Shown: positions 16,533-25,949 of the stretch, piece by piece
Position numbering within the stretch: the stretch's first letter is position 1
Layout: every line of letters starts with the position of its first letter
Assembly: GCA_905479575.1 (NCBI GenBank)
Contig: CAJQNB010000041.1
Coordinates: forward strand, 1 to 64,000
Reading direction: 5' to 3'
DNA: 64,000 nucleotides
From: an uncultured Pseudophaeobacter sp.
GTDB taxonomy: Bacteria; Pseudomonadota; Alphaproteobacteria; Rhodobacterales; Rhodobacteraceae
The notes under the pieces: model-generated
Seen by the model: the letters and a program-made list of their open reading frames with translations, nothing else
Told to the model about the DNA's origin: nothing
The model's database searches: none
Position numbers and translations under genes: made by a program

Positions 16533-17351
16533 ATGCGAATTTTGTTTCTAGGCGATGTGATGGGCCGCGCCGGGCGCCGCGCTATCACCGAAAACCTGCC
16601 GCGGCTGCGTCAGGAATGGCGGCTCGACTTTGTCGTGGTCAATGGGGAAAACGCGTCCAACGGTATGGGGCTGAGCGGGGCACATGCCAAGCTGTTGCTG
16701 GATGCCGGCGCGGACTGTCTGACCCTGGGCGATCACGCCTTTGATCAAAAAGACATGCTGCAATACATTGAAAAAGAGCCGCGTATCATCCGGCCTTTGA
16801 ATTTTGCCAAAGGCGCGCCGGGGCGGGGACACCGCCTGTTCGATGCCACTGGCGGGCGCAAGGTGCTGGTGACACAGGCGCTGGGCCAAGTGTTTATGAA
16901 ACGGGCCTTTGATGATCCCTTTGGTGCGGTTGAGGCCGTGCTCAAGGCGCATCCGCGCGGAGGTCTGGCTCAGGCTGTGATTGTTGACATGCACTGCGAA
17001 GCCACCTCCGAGAAGATGGCCATGGGGCATTTCTGCAACGGCCGGGCCTCGCTGGTTGTAGGCACCCATACCCATGTGCCAACAGGCGATGCGCAGATCC
17101 TGTCCAATGGCACAGGCTACCTGACTGATGCGGGCATGTGCGGCGATTATAACTCGGTGATTGGTATGGAAAAAACCGAGCCCCTGCGCCGGTTCCTGAC
17201 CGGGATGCCCAAAAGCCGCTTTACGCCGGCCGAAGGTGAGGCAACCCTGTCGGGGGCGTTGATCGTGACGGATGATCGCACCGGCGAAGCCAAGGAGATC
17301 CATATGGTGCGCAATGGTGGTTTGTTGCAACCCTCCGGCCCGCAGGATTGA
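16533..17351 (+). CDS. TIGR00282 family metallophosphoesterase (YmdB-like)
   Basis: 272-residue dinuclear metal phosphodiesterase. All motifs are present: MRILFLGDVMG (Asp8), VVVNGENASNGMG (Glu/Asn), LTLGDHAFDQKD, VIVDMHCEATSEKMAMGHF and VGTHTHVPTGDAQILSNGTG. Bacillus YmdB hydrolyses 2',3'-cyclic nucleotides and affects biofilm; no such role is proven here. It follows fau, a common alphaproteobacterial neighbour. The Shine-Dalgarno lies in a predicted hairpin. Confidence 0.92.
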   Translation: MRILFLGDVMGRAGRRAITENLPRLRQEWRLDFVVVNGENASNGMGLSGAHAKLLLDAGADCLTLGDHAFDQKDMLQYIEKEPRIIRPLNFAKGAPGRGHRLFDATGGRKVLVTQALGQVFMKRAFDDPFGAVEAVLKAHPRGGLAQAVIVDMHCEATSEKMAMGHFCNGRASLVVGTHTHVPTGDAQILSNGTGYLTDAGMCGDYNSVIGMEKTEPLRRFLTGMPKSRFTPAEGEATLSGALIVTDDRTGEAKEIHMVRNGGLLQPSGPQD

Positions 17352-17549
17352 ACCTGCGGCGTTTGGCTTTGAGGAAGAAATTCTCTCACCGTACCGTTTT
17401 TGTTGCATAAAATCCTTTTGTGCCGCGATTGCATCGCTGTTGCGGCATGAAACCATTGCTCCGCCAATTGCGATGAGAGAAACTCGCTGGTGGCAGAGTT
17501 TGGCGCCGATGTGTCGGCTCAGCCAGGGCAATTGGGGACAATCGATAAA

Positions 17550-19328
17550 ATGGATCTGATCAGTTTTTCCCAGAACGGCAGCGCTTTGCTGTCCCTGGCC
17601 ATCGTTGGGCTGATGTTTGTCGCCTTCCTGCGCGAGATTTATCCAACTGAAGTGGTTGCGATGACCGGGGTGTCGTTGATGCTGGTCACCGGGGTTCTCC
17701 CTTATGACCGCGCCATTGCGGTGTTGTCCAACCCCGCACCCTGGACCATTGCGGCGATGTTCATCATCATGGGGGCCTTGGTGCGCACCGGGGCGCTGGA
17801 TGCCTTTACCGCCCGGGCCCGCAAACAGGCGGAAATCAGCCCCAAACGCGCCATTGCCTTGTTGATGGTCTTTGTGGTCGCGGCCTCTGCCGTGGTTTCG
17901 AACACCCCTGTGGTGGTGGTGATGATCCCGGTCTTTGTGCAGATTGCCCGTACCCTGGGGGTGACGGCGTCAAAAATGCTTATCCCGCTGAGCTATGCCG
18001 CCATCCTTGGTGGTACGCTGACCCTGATTGGCACCTCCACCAACCTGTTGGTTGACGGTGTGGCCCGGGCCCAAGGGTTGGAGCCTTTCTCTATCTTTGA
18101 GGTCACGCCTTTGGGCATCGTTCTGGTGATTTGGGGGATGATCTATCTGCGTTATATCTCGCCCCGTCTGCTGCCGGATCGTGACAGCATGGCTATGTTG
18201 CTCAGTGATCGCTCGAAAATGAAGTTCTTCACCGAGGCGGTTATCCCCCCCGAAAGCAACCTGATTGGCCGCGAAGTCACTGGGGTGCAGTTGTTCAAAC
18301 GCCCCGGCGTGCGATTGATTGACCTGGTGCGCGGCGACGTCTCGCTGCGGCGCAGCCTCAAAGGTGTCGAGCTGCAGGTGGGTGACCGGGTGGTGCTGCG
18401 CACACAGATGACAGAACTGCTGAGCCTGCAGGCCAATAAGGAACTAAAGCGGGTGGATCAGGTTTCGGCAGTTGAGACCAAGACCGTAGAGGTGCTGGTG
18501 ACGCCGGGCTGTCGTCTGGTGGGGCGCTCTCTGGGGGCCATGCGTCTGCGGCGGCGCTATGGTGTCTATGTTCTGGCGGTGCACCGACGCAATCAGAACA
18601 TTGGCGTCCAGCTGGATGATCTGGTGGTTCGGGTTGGTGACACGCTGCTGCTGGAAGGCACTCCGGGTGATATTCAACGATTGGCAGCCGACATGGATAT
18701 GGCGGATGTCTCGCAGCCGACCCAGCGGGCCTACCGGCGCAGCCACGCGCCTTTGGCGATTGTTGGCCTGTTATCGATCGTCGGGCTGGCGGCACTTGGG
18801 GTGGCGCCGATCCTGTTGCTGTCTATTGTGGTTGTGGCCCTGGTGTTGGTCACCCGCTGCATCGATGCGGATGAAGCCTTTTCTTTTGTCGATGGGCGCC
18901 TTCTGGCGTTGATCTTTTCCATGTTGGCCATTGGCGCTGCCCTAGAAAGCTCGGGCGCGGTCAGCCTGATTGCTGAGGCAATAGCCCCGGCGTTGACAGG
19001 TTTGCCGCCCTTTGTGCTGGTCTGGGCGATCTATCTGCTGACCTCGGTACTGACCGAGCTGGTGTCCAACAATGCTGTTGCGGTGGTGGTGACGCCTATT
19101 GCGGTTGGGTTGGCGCAGGCCATTGGCGTTGACCCGCGCCCACTGGTGGTGGCGGTGATGGTGGCGGCCTCGGCCTCGTTTGCCACGCCCATCGGTTATC
19201 AGACAAATATGCTGGTCTATGGTCCAGGTGGCTATAAATTCACCGATTTCCTGCGGGTTGGCATTCCACTTAATCTCAGTATTGGGCTGTTGGCCTCGGC
19301 GCTGATCCCTTACCTCTGGCCCCTGTGA
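17550..19328 (+). CDS. SLC13 family permease with TrkA-C domains
   Basis: 592 residues from ATG 17550; a GTG at 17490 would add 20 residues, but the first membrane segment begins right after the chosen start. Architecture: N-terminal membrane half (residues ~10-200), two cytosolic TrkA-C (RCK_C) domains (~205-390, e.g. GVQLFKRPGVRLIDLVRGDV), then the C-terminal membrane half with the NNAVAVVVTPIAVGLAQ signature. It belongs to the divalent-anion/Na+ symporter superfamily; sulfate or dicarboxylates are possible substrates. It is paralogous to the permease at 21542-23317. Confidence 0.88.
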   Translation: MDLISFSQNGSALLSLAIVGLMFVAFLREIYPTEVVAMTGVSLMLVTGVLPYDRAIAVLSNPAPWTIAAMFIIMGALVRTGALDAFTARARKQAEISPKRAIALLMVFVVAASAVVSNTPVVVVMIPVFVQIARTLGVTASKMLIPLSYAAILGGTLTLIGTSTNLLVDGVARAQGLEPFSIFEVTPLGIVLVIWGMIYLRYISPRLLPDRDSMAMLLSDRSKMKFFTEAVIPPESNLIGREVTGVQLFKRPGVRLIDLVRGDVSLRRSLKGVELQVGDRVVLRTQMTELLSLQANKELKRVDQVSAVETKTVEVLVTPGCRLVGRSLGAMRLRRRYGVYVLAVHRRNQNIGVQLDDLVVRVGDTLLLEGTPGDIQRLAADMDMADVSQPTQRAYRRSHAPLAIVGLLSIVGLAALGVAPILLLSIVVVALVLVTRCIDADEAFSFVDGRLLALIFSMLAIGAALESSGAVSLIAEAIAPALTGLPPFVLVWAIYLLTSVLTELVSNNAVAVVVTPIAVGLAQAIGVDPRPLVVAVMVAASASFATPIGYQTNMLVYGPGGYKFTDFLRVGIPLNLSIGLLASALIPYLWPL

Positions 19329-19729
19329 GCCGAGCCTGAAAGGCCGCTAAGGCCCAGCTTGAGAGCGGATGGCTGAGGCAGGATGTTGCCGAAAATCTGC
19401 GGCAAAAAGTGAAATTTGTAATCTTCGCCCTATATTAGATGGATAGATATTTTTGACGAGGGCGTATTGATGAGTTTTAGACGTGGATTTTTGGTTTTCT
19501 TGTTCGTTGCTGCATCCGGGATCGCACTGCTGTCCCAGGCTATGACATGACTGGGTCATGACATGCTTGGGCCCGGACACACCTTGGCCATGGCATTCCG
19601 CAGGCATGGCGTAACCCCAGCGCTTTGTGCGCGCCAATCTGCGCTGTCACAGGCGGCGCAGGAGCACAAGACTGCAGACGGCGCGATTGCACAGCTGAAA
19701 TGTAGCGGTGTTTTCGTTCCTCGCAGGCT
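19329..19729. other. 401-bp convergent intergenic region
   Basis: Lies between a plus-strand permease and a minus-strand dehydrogenase. It contains inverted repeat TTGCCG-N8-CGGCAA (19386-19405), the 26-codon ORF at 19470-19550, and CATGAC-TGG-GTCATG (19546-19560) overlapping that ORF's stop. No conventional terminator is evident. Confidence 0.5.
19470..19550 (+). CDS. Candidate 26-residue single-pass membrane peptide
   Basis: ATG 19470 to TGA 19548-19550 encodes a basic N-terminus (MSFRRG) followed by a hydrophobic stretch (FLVFLFVAASGIALL) and a short polar end (SQAMT): the layout of a single-pass small membrane protein. GAGGG lies about eight bases upstream of the ATG, and the preceding ~90 bases are AT-rich and could carry a promoter. 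No homologue is recognised. It could equally be chance, since any hydrophobic frame of this length is not rare. Confidence 0.35.
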   Translation: MSFRRGFLVFLFVAASGIALLSQAMT

Positions 19730-21400
19730 TCAGGCAATCAAATCAGATCGTCCAGCCTGGCGACCAGAGAACAGGCAACCGCCGAGAAAAGTCCCCTCCA
19801 GCGCGTTGTAGCCGTGATAGCCCCCGCCGCCAAACCCTGCTGCTTCGCCGACTGCAAACAGCCCCGGCACCGCCGCCCCGTCGGCGCCGACCATCTGGCT
19901 GTCCAGATTTGTCTGCAGCCCGCCCAGGGTCTTGCGGGTGAGGATGTTCAGCCGAACGGCAATCAACGGACCATTCTTGCGCTCCAGTATGCGATGCGGT
20001 TTTGCGGTGCGGATCAGCCGATCGCCACGATAGTTGCGGGCGGCATTGATGGCAATCACCTGGGCATCTTTGGCAAACGGATTGTCTACCTGGGCGTCGC
20101 GGGCCTCGATCTGGCGGCGCAGATGGGTTTCTTCCAGCGGCACCTCGGCGATCCGGTTCATGCCCTCGACCAGTTCTGCCAGTGTATCGGCGACAACAAA
20201 ATCCTGCCCGTGTTTCTTAAAGGCTTCCACCGGGGCGGGGGCACTGCCGCGCGACATCAGGCGGGCGCGGATCACCTCCAGCCATTTGCCTGAGGTGAGG
20301 TCGGGGTTCTGTTCCGATCCTGACAGGGCAAATTCCTTTTCGATGATCTTTTGGCTCAGCACGAACCAGCTGTAATCATAGCCGGTTTTCAGGATCTCTT
20401 TCAGGGTCGCCAGGGTGTCAAAGCCGGGCAGGCAGGGCGCCTGCAATCTGTTTCCAAGCGCATCGAACCACATCGACGACGGTCCTGGCAGGATGCGAAT
20501 GCCATGGTTGGGCCAGATTGGATCCCAGTTGCGCAGGCCTTCGGTATAGTGCCACATGCGGTCGCCATTGATCACATGTCCGCCTGCGGCCTCGGCAATG
20601 GGGATCATCCGCCCATCCACATGGAAGGGCACACCCGCCACCATGTTTTCTGGCGGCGCGCCCAGCCGGTCACGAGGCCAGTTTTTGCGCACCAGGTCCA
20701 AATTGCCACCAATGCCGCCTGAGGCCACGATGACCGAGGGCGCGTAGACCTCGAATTCGCCGATTTCCTTGCGGTTTGTCTTAGCGCCTTGTGGGGCGGA
20801 ATCTGCGGCCAGTACCTCGCCAGAGACACCTTTGACCTCTCCTGCCTGCACGATGATATGGCTCACCTGATGGCGAAACCGGCAGATCACGCGCCCGGCA
20901 GCGACATGGGCCTGCAGCCGGGTGGCAAAAGGCGCCACAACGCCGGGGCCTGTGCCCCAGGTGACGTGAAAGCGGGGAACCGAATTACCATGGCCTTCGG
21001 CGCCGCTGCCGCCGCGTTCCGCCCAGCCAACGATGGGAAACCAGCGCATGCCCATCTCATGCAGCCAGGGGCGCATTTCACTGGCGGCAAAATCCAGATA
21101 GGCGCGGGCCCATTGCTTTGGCCAGTCGTCCTCGGCGCGGTCAAACTGAGCACTGCCCAGCCAGTCCCGCCGGGCCAGGTCGTGGCTGTCGGTGATGCCC
21201 ATGCGCCGCTGTTCCGGCGTGTCGATCATGAACAGCCCGCCAAGGCTCCAATGGGCCTGTCCGCCCAGAAACTGCGCCGGCTCCTGGTCCAGCAGGATCA
21301 CCCGCTTGCCGCGATCGCCCAGTTCGCAGGCGGCCACAAGCCCAGCAATGCCGGCTCCAACAATGATCACATCTGCATGGGTATCTATACTGTCGCTCAT
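19730..21400 (-). CDS. FAD-binding dehydrogenase (fumarate reductase/KstD-like flavoprotein)
   Basis: 556-residue flavoprotein. N-terminal dinucleotide fold VIIVGAGIAGLVAACELGDR, then GGQAHWSLGGLFMIDTPEQ; the C-terminal FAD segment is GLFAVGEAAGFGGGGYHGYN with ALEGTFLGGCLFSGR. This form is usually named 'FAD-binding dehydrogenase' and is related to 3-ketosteroid delta1-dehydrogenases and fumarate reductases; the substrate is unknown. No signal peptide. GGGAGGGG supplies the Shine-Dalgarno. The SLC13 permease ends 141 bp upstream on the same strand, so the two may be expressed together, suggesting the permease imports its substrate. Confidence 0.88.
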   Translation of the reverse strand: MSDSIDTHADVIIVGAGIAGLVAACELGDRGKRVILLDQEPAQFLGGQAHWSLGGLFMIDTPEQRRMGITDSHDLARRDWLGSAQFDRAEDDWPKQWARAYLDFAASEMRPWLHEMGMRWFPIVGWAERGGSGAEGHGNSVPRFHVTWGTGPGVVAPFATRLQAHVAAGRVICRFRHQVSHIIVQAGEVKGVSGEVLAADSAPQGAKTNRKEIGEFEVYAPSVIVASGGIGGNLDLVRKNWPRDRLGAPPENMVAGVPFHVDGRMIPIAEAAGGHVINGDRMWHYTEGLRNWDPIWPNHGIRILPGPSSMWFDALGNRLQAPCLPGFDTLATLKEILKTGYDYSWFVLSQKIIEKEFALSGSEQNPDLTSGKWLEVIRARLMSRGSAPAPVEAFKKHGQDFVVADTLAELVEGMNRIAEVPLEETHLRRQIEARDAQVDNPFAKDAQVIAINAARNYRGDRLIRTAKPHRILERKNGPLIAVRLNILTRKTLGGLQTNLDSQMVGADGAAVPGLFAVGEAAGFGGGGYHGYNALEGTFLGGCLFSGRQAGRSDLIA

Positions 21401-21541
21401 CTGCCCCTCCCGCTTCGGTTTTGTTCAGCCTATGCGCAGCCCGTGATTCAGGGCAATTCTTTAGGGGCTGTGCCGTGAGGTCAGCATCACACCTGCCGGC
21501 CGCCTCACAGGTTAGGTTCGGTCTCCATTGGCCGGGGGGGG

Positions 21542-23317
21542 CTACATTGGCCAAAAGACCAGGATTGACGGGATCGAAACGGCGATCACCAGGATCTCCA
21601 GCGGCAGCCCCATGCGCCAGTAGTCACCAAACTGATAGCCACCGGGGCCCAGGACCAGGGTGTTGTTCTTATGCCCGATCGGGGTGAGAAAGGCCGCAGA
21701 GGCGGCCACGGCGACCGCCATCAAAAACGGATCGGGAGACACCCCCATTGCATTGGCCATCTGGATGCCAACGGGGGCAGCAACAATGGCGGTGGCGGTA
21801 TTGTTCAACACATCAGACAGGGTCATGGTGACCACCATCAGAACCGTCAGCACCATCCAGGAGGGCAGGCCCGCGGTAAGGTCGATCAGCCCATTGGCAA
21901 TCAAGGCGGTGCCGCCGGAAGCATCCAGGGCGGCGCCAAGGGGAATCATCGACCCCAATAAAACGACCACCGGCCATTCCACGTGATCATAGATTTCCGC
22001 AACCGGCAGCACCTTGATCAGCACATAGCCAACCACCACCAGCCCCAGTGCGACCGGCAGGTAGACCAGTCCCAGCGAGGCGGCGAGCACGGCCAAGGCA
22101 AACATCCCGATTGCCGCCCAGGTCTTGTCATCGGCGGTCACAGCCAGACCGCGCTGAGCCAAAGGCAGGCAGCCCAACCATTCGGTCACATCGGCGCCGC
22201 GATCCCGGGGGCAGAGCAGCAGCAGGATATCGCCGGCCTCGATTTCTGTCTGACGGATATGTTTGGTCAGGCGTCGCCCCTGCCGCGACAGGCCCAGCAA
22301 AACGGCGCTTTGCCGCCAGGCCAGCCCCAGCGCCTGGGCCGAGCGGCCATTGATGCGGGAGGTTTCCGGCACCACCACCTCAATGACTTCCAGCCCTTCA
22401 CCGGCGGCGGTGAGCTTTTCCTGGCGCGCGGCGTCAGAAAAATTCAGCGACAGCGAGGTGCGAAACTCGTCCAGCGCCTCGGGTCTGGCTTCGATCACCA
22501 GGGTATCGCCAGCCTGCAGAACCGATCCGGCGGAGCGGCCATAGCGGCGCTTGCCATCGCGGATCAATCCCAGAATGGCGACATCCGCCTGTTCGGCGTC
22601 TTTGTCGAGCATGCCAAGCCGTTTGCCGATCAGCTTTGATTCATCAGGTATTGTGAGTTCTGCCATGTAATCAGCCAATTGCGCCTCGGTATTGCCCGCG
22701 CCAGTTTCGCGCTGGGGGATCAGGCGCCAACCAATCAGGGCGACAAAGGCAAGCCCGGCAAGGGCTGCAATGCCGCCCACCGGCGCAAAATCAAACATGC
22801 CAAAGGGTTCGCCCATGGTCTCCTGTCGGATCGCGGCGATGATGATATTTGGCGGCGTGCCGATCAGCGTCGCCATGCCGCCCAGGATGGTGGCAAAGGA
22901 CAGCGGCATCAGGCTCAACCCCGGTGCGCGTCCGGCCTTGCGGGCGGTCTGTATATCCACCGGCATCAGCAGCGCCAGCGCCGCGACATTGTTCATAAAG
23001 GCCGAAAGCACCGCACCGATGCCGCCCATCAGCCCGATATGGCTGCCAAGCGTGCGCGAGCTGTCCACCAGGGTTCGGGTGATCAAAAAGACCGCCCCCG
23101 AGCGCACCAGCCCGGCCGAGACGATCAGCACCAGCGCCACCACCAGCGTCGCCGGATGGCCAAAGCCGGAAAAGGCCTCCTTGGTGGGGACCAGGCCCAG
23201 CACCACAGCGATCATCAGCGCTGAGAAAGCGACGATGTCGTAGCGAAAGCGTCCCCAGAGGAACATGCCAAAGACGGCGGCGAAAATGGCAAACAATGCG
23301 GTCTGTTCAAATGTCAT
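21542..23317 (-). CDS. SLC13 family permease with TrkA-C domains (second copy)
   Basis: 591 residues, same architecture as the permease at 17550-19328: N-terminal membrane half, two TrkA-C domains (~205-385, e.g. [20 protein letters not shown]), C-terminal membrane half with [20 protein letters not shown]. Probably a sodium- or proton-coupled anion symporter. The start shows no clear Shine-Dalgarno. It is likely the first gene of a pair with the FAD dehydrogenase. The two permeases are far enough apart in sequence to be old paralogues rather than a recent duplication. Confidence 0.87.
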   Translation of the reverse strand: MTFEQTALFAIFAAVFGMFLWGRFRYDIVAFSALMIAVVLGLVPTKEAFSGFGHPATLVVALVLIVSAGLVRSGAVFLITRTLVDSSRTLGSHIGLMGGIGAVLSAFMNNVAALALLMPVDIQTARKAGRAPGLSLMPLSFATILGGMATLIGTPPNIIIAAIRQETMGEPFGMFDFAPVGGIAALAGLAFVALIGWRLIPQRETGAGNTEAQLADYMAELTIPDESKLIGKRLGMLDKDAEQADVAILGLIRDGKRRYGRSAGSVLQAGDTLVIEARPEALDEFRTSLSLNFSDAARQEKLTAAGEGLEVIEVVVPETSRINGRSAQALGLAWRQSAVLLGLSRQGRRLTKHIRQTEIEAGDILLLLCPRDRGADVTEWLGCLPLAQRGLAVTADDKTWAAIGMFALAVLAASLGLVYLPVALGLVVVGYVLIKVLPVAEIYDHVEWPVVVLLGSMIPLGAALDASGGTALIANGLIDLTAGLPSWMVLTVLMVVTMTLSDVLNNTATAIVAAPVGIQMANAMGVSPDPFLMAVAVAASAAFLTPIGHKNNTLVLGPGGYQFGDYWRMGLPLEILVIAVSIPSILVFWPM

Positions 23318-23478
23318 GGCGCCACTCTAGCCATTGGCGCAACAGGGGCAAGGCGACACTGGCGTTGTTGCCGGATATTGCCCCGGATTCTGCTTGCCTG
23401 TCAGCAGTGCTTGAAAGCTGCCCCTGCCACAGGCTATATGAGCGCCAATTCAAGCATGCACGACACAAAGGATCTACC

Positions 23479-24219
23479 ATGGCAGGCCATTCAAAATGGG
23501 CAAACATCCAGCATCGCAAGGGCCGTCAGGACGCTGTGCGGTCGAAACTGTTTTCCAAACTGGCCAAGGAGATCACCGTGGCCGCCAAGATGGGCGACCC
23601 TGATGTCGATAAGAACCCCCGTCTGCGTATGGCTGTCAAAGAGGCCAAAAGCCAGTCGGTGCCCAAGGATGTGATCGAACGTGCGATCAAAAAGGCGATT
23701 GGCGGCGACGCTGAAAACTATGATGAGATCCGCTATGAGGGCTATGGCCCCAGCGGTGTCGCCGTCATCGTCGAAACCATGACTGACAACAAAAACCGCA
23801 CCGCCTCCACTGTGCGCTCGACCTTCTCTAAGAACGGCGGCAACCTGGGCGAGACGGGGTCGGTTGGCTTTATGTTCGATCGCAAAGGCGAAGTGACCTA
23901 CAAGGCGGAGGTTGGCGATGCCGACACGGTGATGATGGCCGCGATCGAGGCGGGCGCCGAAGACGTGGAATCCACTGAGGATGGCCACACGATCTATTGC
24001 GAAGACAGCGAGCTCAACGATGTGTCCAATGCGCTGGAAAAAGAGCTGGGCGAATCTGAGAGCACCAAGCTGGTGTGGAAACCGACCACCACCACCGAGC
24101 TGGACCTTGAAGGCATGCAAAAGCTGATGAAGCTGGTGGATGCGCTGGAAGACGACGATGATGTGCAGCGCGTCACCACCAATTTTGAAGCCTCTGACGA
24201 GGTGATGGAGCAGCTCTGA
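23479..24219 (+). CDS. yebC: YebC/PmpR family transcription or translation factor
   Basis: 246 residues starting at [20 protein letters not shown], the invariant family N-terminus; the frame extends further upstream, but that part is not conserved and has no ribosome site. Other landmarks: [36 protein letters not shown] and the acidic C-terminus. YebC proteins have been described as DNA-binding regulators, and more recently some members as easing ribosome stalling at proline-rich stretches. A terminator follows. It is often found near ruv genes, which are absent here. Confidence 0.96.
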   Translation: MAGHSKWANIQHRKGRQDAVRSKLFSKLAKEITVAAKMGDPDVDKNPRLRMAVKEAKSQSVPKDVIERAIKKAIGGDAENYDEIRYEGYGPSGVAVIVETMTDNKNRTASTVRSTFSKNGGNLGETGSVGFMFDRKGEVTYKAEVGDADTVMMAAIEAGAEDVESTEDGHTIYCEDSELNDVSNALEKELGESESTKLVWKPTTTTELDLEGMQKLMKLVDALEDDDDVQRVTTNFEASDEVMEQL

Positions 24220-24260
24220 TCTGCTCTGCCTTATTGGCTGTCCAAACCCTGGATACTCAC

Positions 24261-24295
24261 GAAAGCCTCCGATCCTTCGGGGGCTTTCTGTTTGT
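24261..24295 (+). terminator. Intrinsic terminator of yebC
   Basis: GAAAGCCTCCGA (24261-24272), loop TCCT, TCGGGGGCTTTC (24277-24288), then TGTTTG. A 12-bp stem with one G-U and a modest T-tract, 41 bp after the stop. Confidence 0.7.
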
Positions 24296-24341
24296 GGGTG
24301 ACCTCTTTGTGGGGGAGGGAGTGGGTGGGGGATTGAATGGT

Positions 24342-25190
24342 CTAAGGCGCACTGCGCAACATGCCGCCAGCCCATAGCAGCTCCGGGCTGGGCCGCCAAA
24401 GCTCTGTTGGGGCAATGGCGTAGATCTGCTGGATAAAACCAGGGGTGACACCCTGGTCAACAAGGAAATCCCCGTCCTTGCGCTGCTCCGCCATCAGGTC
24501 GATCTGCGGCAAACCGCCAAATATTTCAAGCGAGTAGCCATGAAATCCCAGCTGTCCCTTGGGGCCCAATTGACGCGTGGTTCCAGCAGCAAATATCAGG
24601 GTACAGGCCGAGGCACAGAGCCCGGGTGCCAGGGTGGAAATCCCCTGCACCCGGATCAGCTGGGCCACCCCGCGAGCCTCATAGATATGGCCGCCTGGAC
24701 TGGTAAGCTGCAGCTGCTGAACCTCGGGGTGCAGCAGCAGCTGCGCCTTGATGGTCTTGGTCAGTCCAAAGGTTACCTCGCCGGAAAAAATCAACGCGCG
24801 CCCATCCTGTGACAGGGTCAGACTGTAGCGATCCGCATGGTCCTGGGCACGCTGTTCAGAATAGCTGAGCCCTTCGGGCGGGCGGTTGGCGATCAGCAGG
24901 GCCTGCCACCATAGGGACAGTGAGGCGAGCACCGAGAGCAGCAACAGCAGATAGCCGCCCCAGATCGGCGCCATGGCCCCAGAGCTGAGCATATGGGCGT
25001 CGGCGACCCGCAGATAGGCACGGCTTACCCAGAGCAGGCAGAGAAAATCCGCAGCGATCAGCCCCCAGACCAGGCTGGGCGGCATTTGGATCAGGTGATT
25101 GCCCCCCCACCACAGCAGCAGCGCCAGCCCGCGTGGCAGCAGGATATGCCACAGGAGGCTTGCGCCTAGGCTGCGCGGCTCAGCACTCAT
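24342..25190 (-). CDS. Membrane-anchored ClpP-like protein (putative serine protease)
   Basis: 282 residues. Three or so hydrophobic segments in the first ~100 residues (LLLPRGLALLLWWGG, LVWGLIAADFLCLLWV, YLLLLLSVLASLSLWW) anchor a C-terminal ClpP/crotonase-fold domain. The catalytic pattern of exported ClpP-like (COG3904) proteins is visible: SPGGHIYEARGVAQ (oxyanion loop, ~164-177), GLCASACTLIFAAG (nucleophile Ser194) and LGFHGYS (His217). The substrate is unknown. It is a single gene between the yebC terminator and a nitroreductase on the same strand. Confidence 0.75.
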   Translation of the reverse strand: MSAEPRSLGASLLWHILLPRGLALLLWWGGNHLIQMPPSLVWGLIAADFLCLLWVSRAYLRVADAHMLSSGAMAPIWGGYLLLLLSVLASLSLWWQALLIANRPPEGLSYSEQRAQDHADRYSLTLSQDGRALIFSGEVTFGLTKTIKAQLLLHPEVQQLQLTSPGGHIYEARGVAQLIRVQGISTLAPGLCASACTLIFAAGTTRQLGPKGQLGFHGYSLEIFGGLPQIDLMAEQRKDGDFLVDQGVTPGFIQQIYAIAPTELWRPSPELLWAGGMLRSAP

Positions 25191-25223
25191 CTAGCCAACC
25201 AAAGCCTGGGCGGATGAGGCGTC

Positions 25224-25916
25224 TCATTCAAAAACCGTCGAAATGTCTTGCAGGGGCTTTTTCACCTTGGCAACGCTGGGCACCTTGGCGTCTGGGCTGG
25301 GATGTCCTACGGCGATGATCATCGTGGGCTTTTCCGAGGCAGGACGCCCAAGTGCGGCATTGAGAAACTTCATCGGGTTGGGGGTATGGGTCAGACTGCA
25401 CAGCCCGACAGTATGCAGCGCGGCCAACAGAAATCCGGTGGCGATATTGACGCTTTCGGGAACGTAGTAGTTTTTGTAGCGGGTGCCGTCGTCAAACTCT
25501 CCCCAGCGCTGGGCAAAGACGACGACCAGCCAGGGCGCTATGGTCAGATGCGGCTTTTCGGCAGTGGTGCCAATGGGCTCCAGTGCCTTGATCCATTCGT
25601 CCCCGGCGCCACCGGCGTAAAACCGGCGCTCTTCTGCCTCGGCCTCCTGGCGGATCTGTTGTTTCAACGCGGGGTTAGCAATGGCGACAAAATGCCAGGG
25701 TTGATGATTGGCCCCCGAAGGCGCCGTACCGGCGGTTTTGATACATTGCTCAATCACCGTGCGGGCAACCGGCCGCGTGGTGAAATCGCGCACTGTGTGG
25801 CGTCGCTGCATATGCGCGAGGTACTCTGCTGCTTTGGTTTGCATCTCCGCATCAGAGTAGTCCGCACGATCTGGCAGCGGCACCGGCGCGTAACTGAGGG
25901 CAGATTTTGCGAACAT
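25224..25916 (-). CDS. Nitroreductase family protein
   Basis: 230-residue FMN-dependent oxidoreductase of the nitroreductase superfamily. FMN-binding motifs: RRHTVRDFTTRPV near residue 38, GTAPSGANHQPWHFV near 68, and the ALHTVGLCSLTHTPNPMKFL helix near 168. The layout (no insert, C-terminal GHPSPDAKVP) resembles the iodotyrosine deiodinase/BluB-like side of the family. The physiological substrate is not inferable. It begins 33 bp after the LysR-type regulator on the same strand. Confidence 0.88.
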   Translation of the reverse strand: MFAKSALSYAPVPLPDRADYSDAEMQTKAAEYLAHMQRRHTVRDFTTRPVARTVIEQCIKTAGTAPSGANHQPWHFVAIANPALKQQIRQEAEAEERRFYAGGAGDEWIKALEPIGTTAEKPHLTIAPWLVVVFAQRWGEFDDGTRYKNYYVPESVNIATGFLLAALHTVGLCSLTHTPNPMKFLNAALGRPASEKPTMIIAVGHPSPDAKVPSVAKVKKPLQDISTVFE

Positions 25917-25949
25917 GTTGGGTGCTCCAGAGCGGGGACGGGGGGCGAT

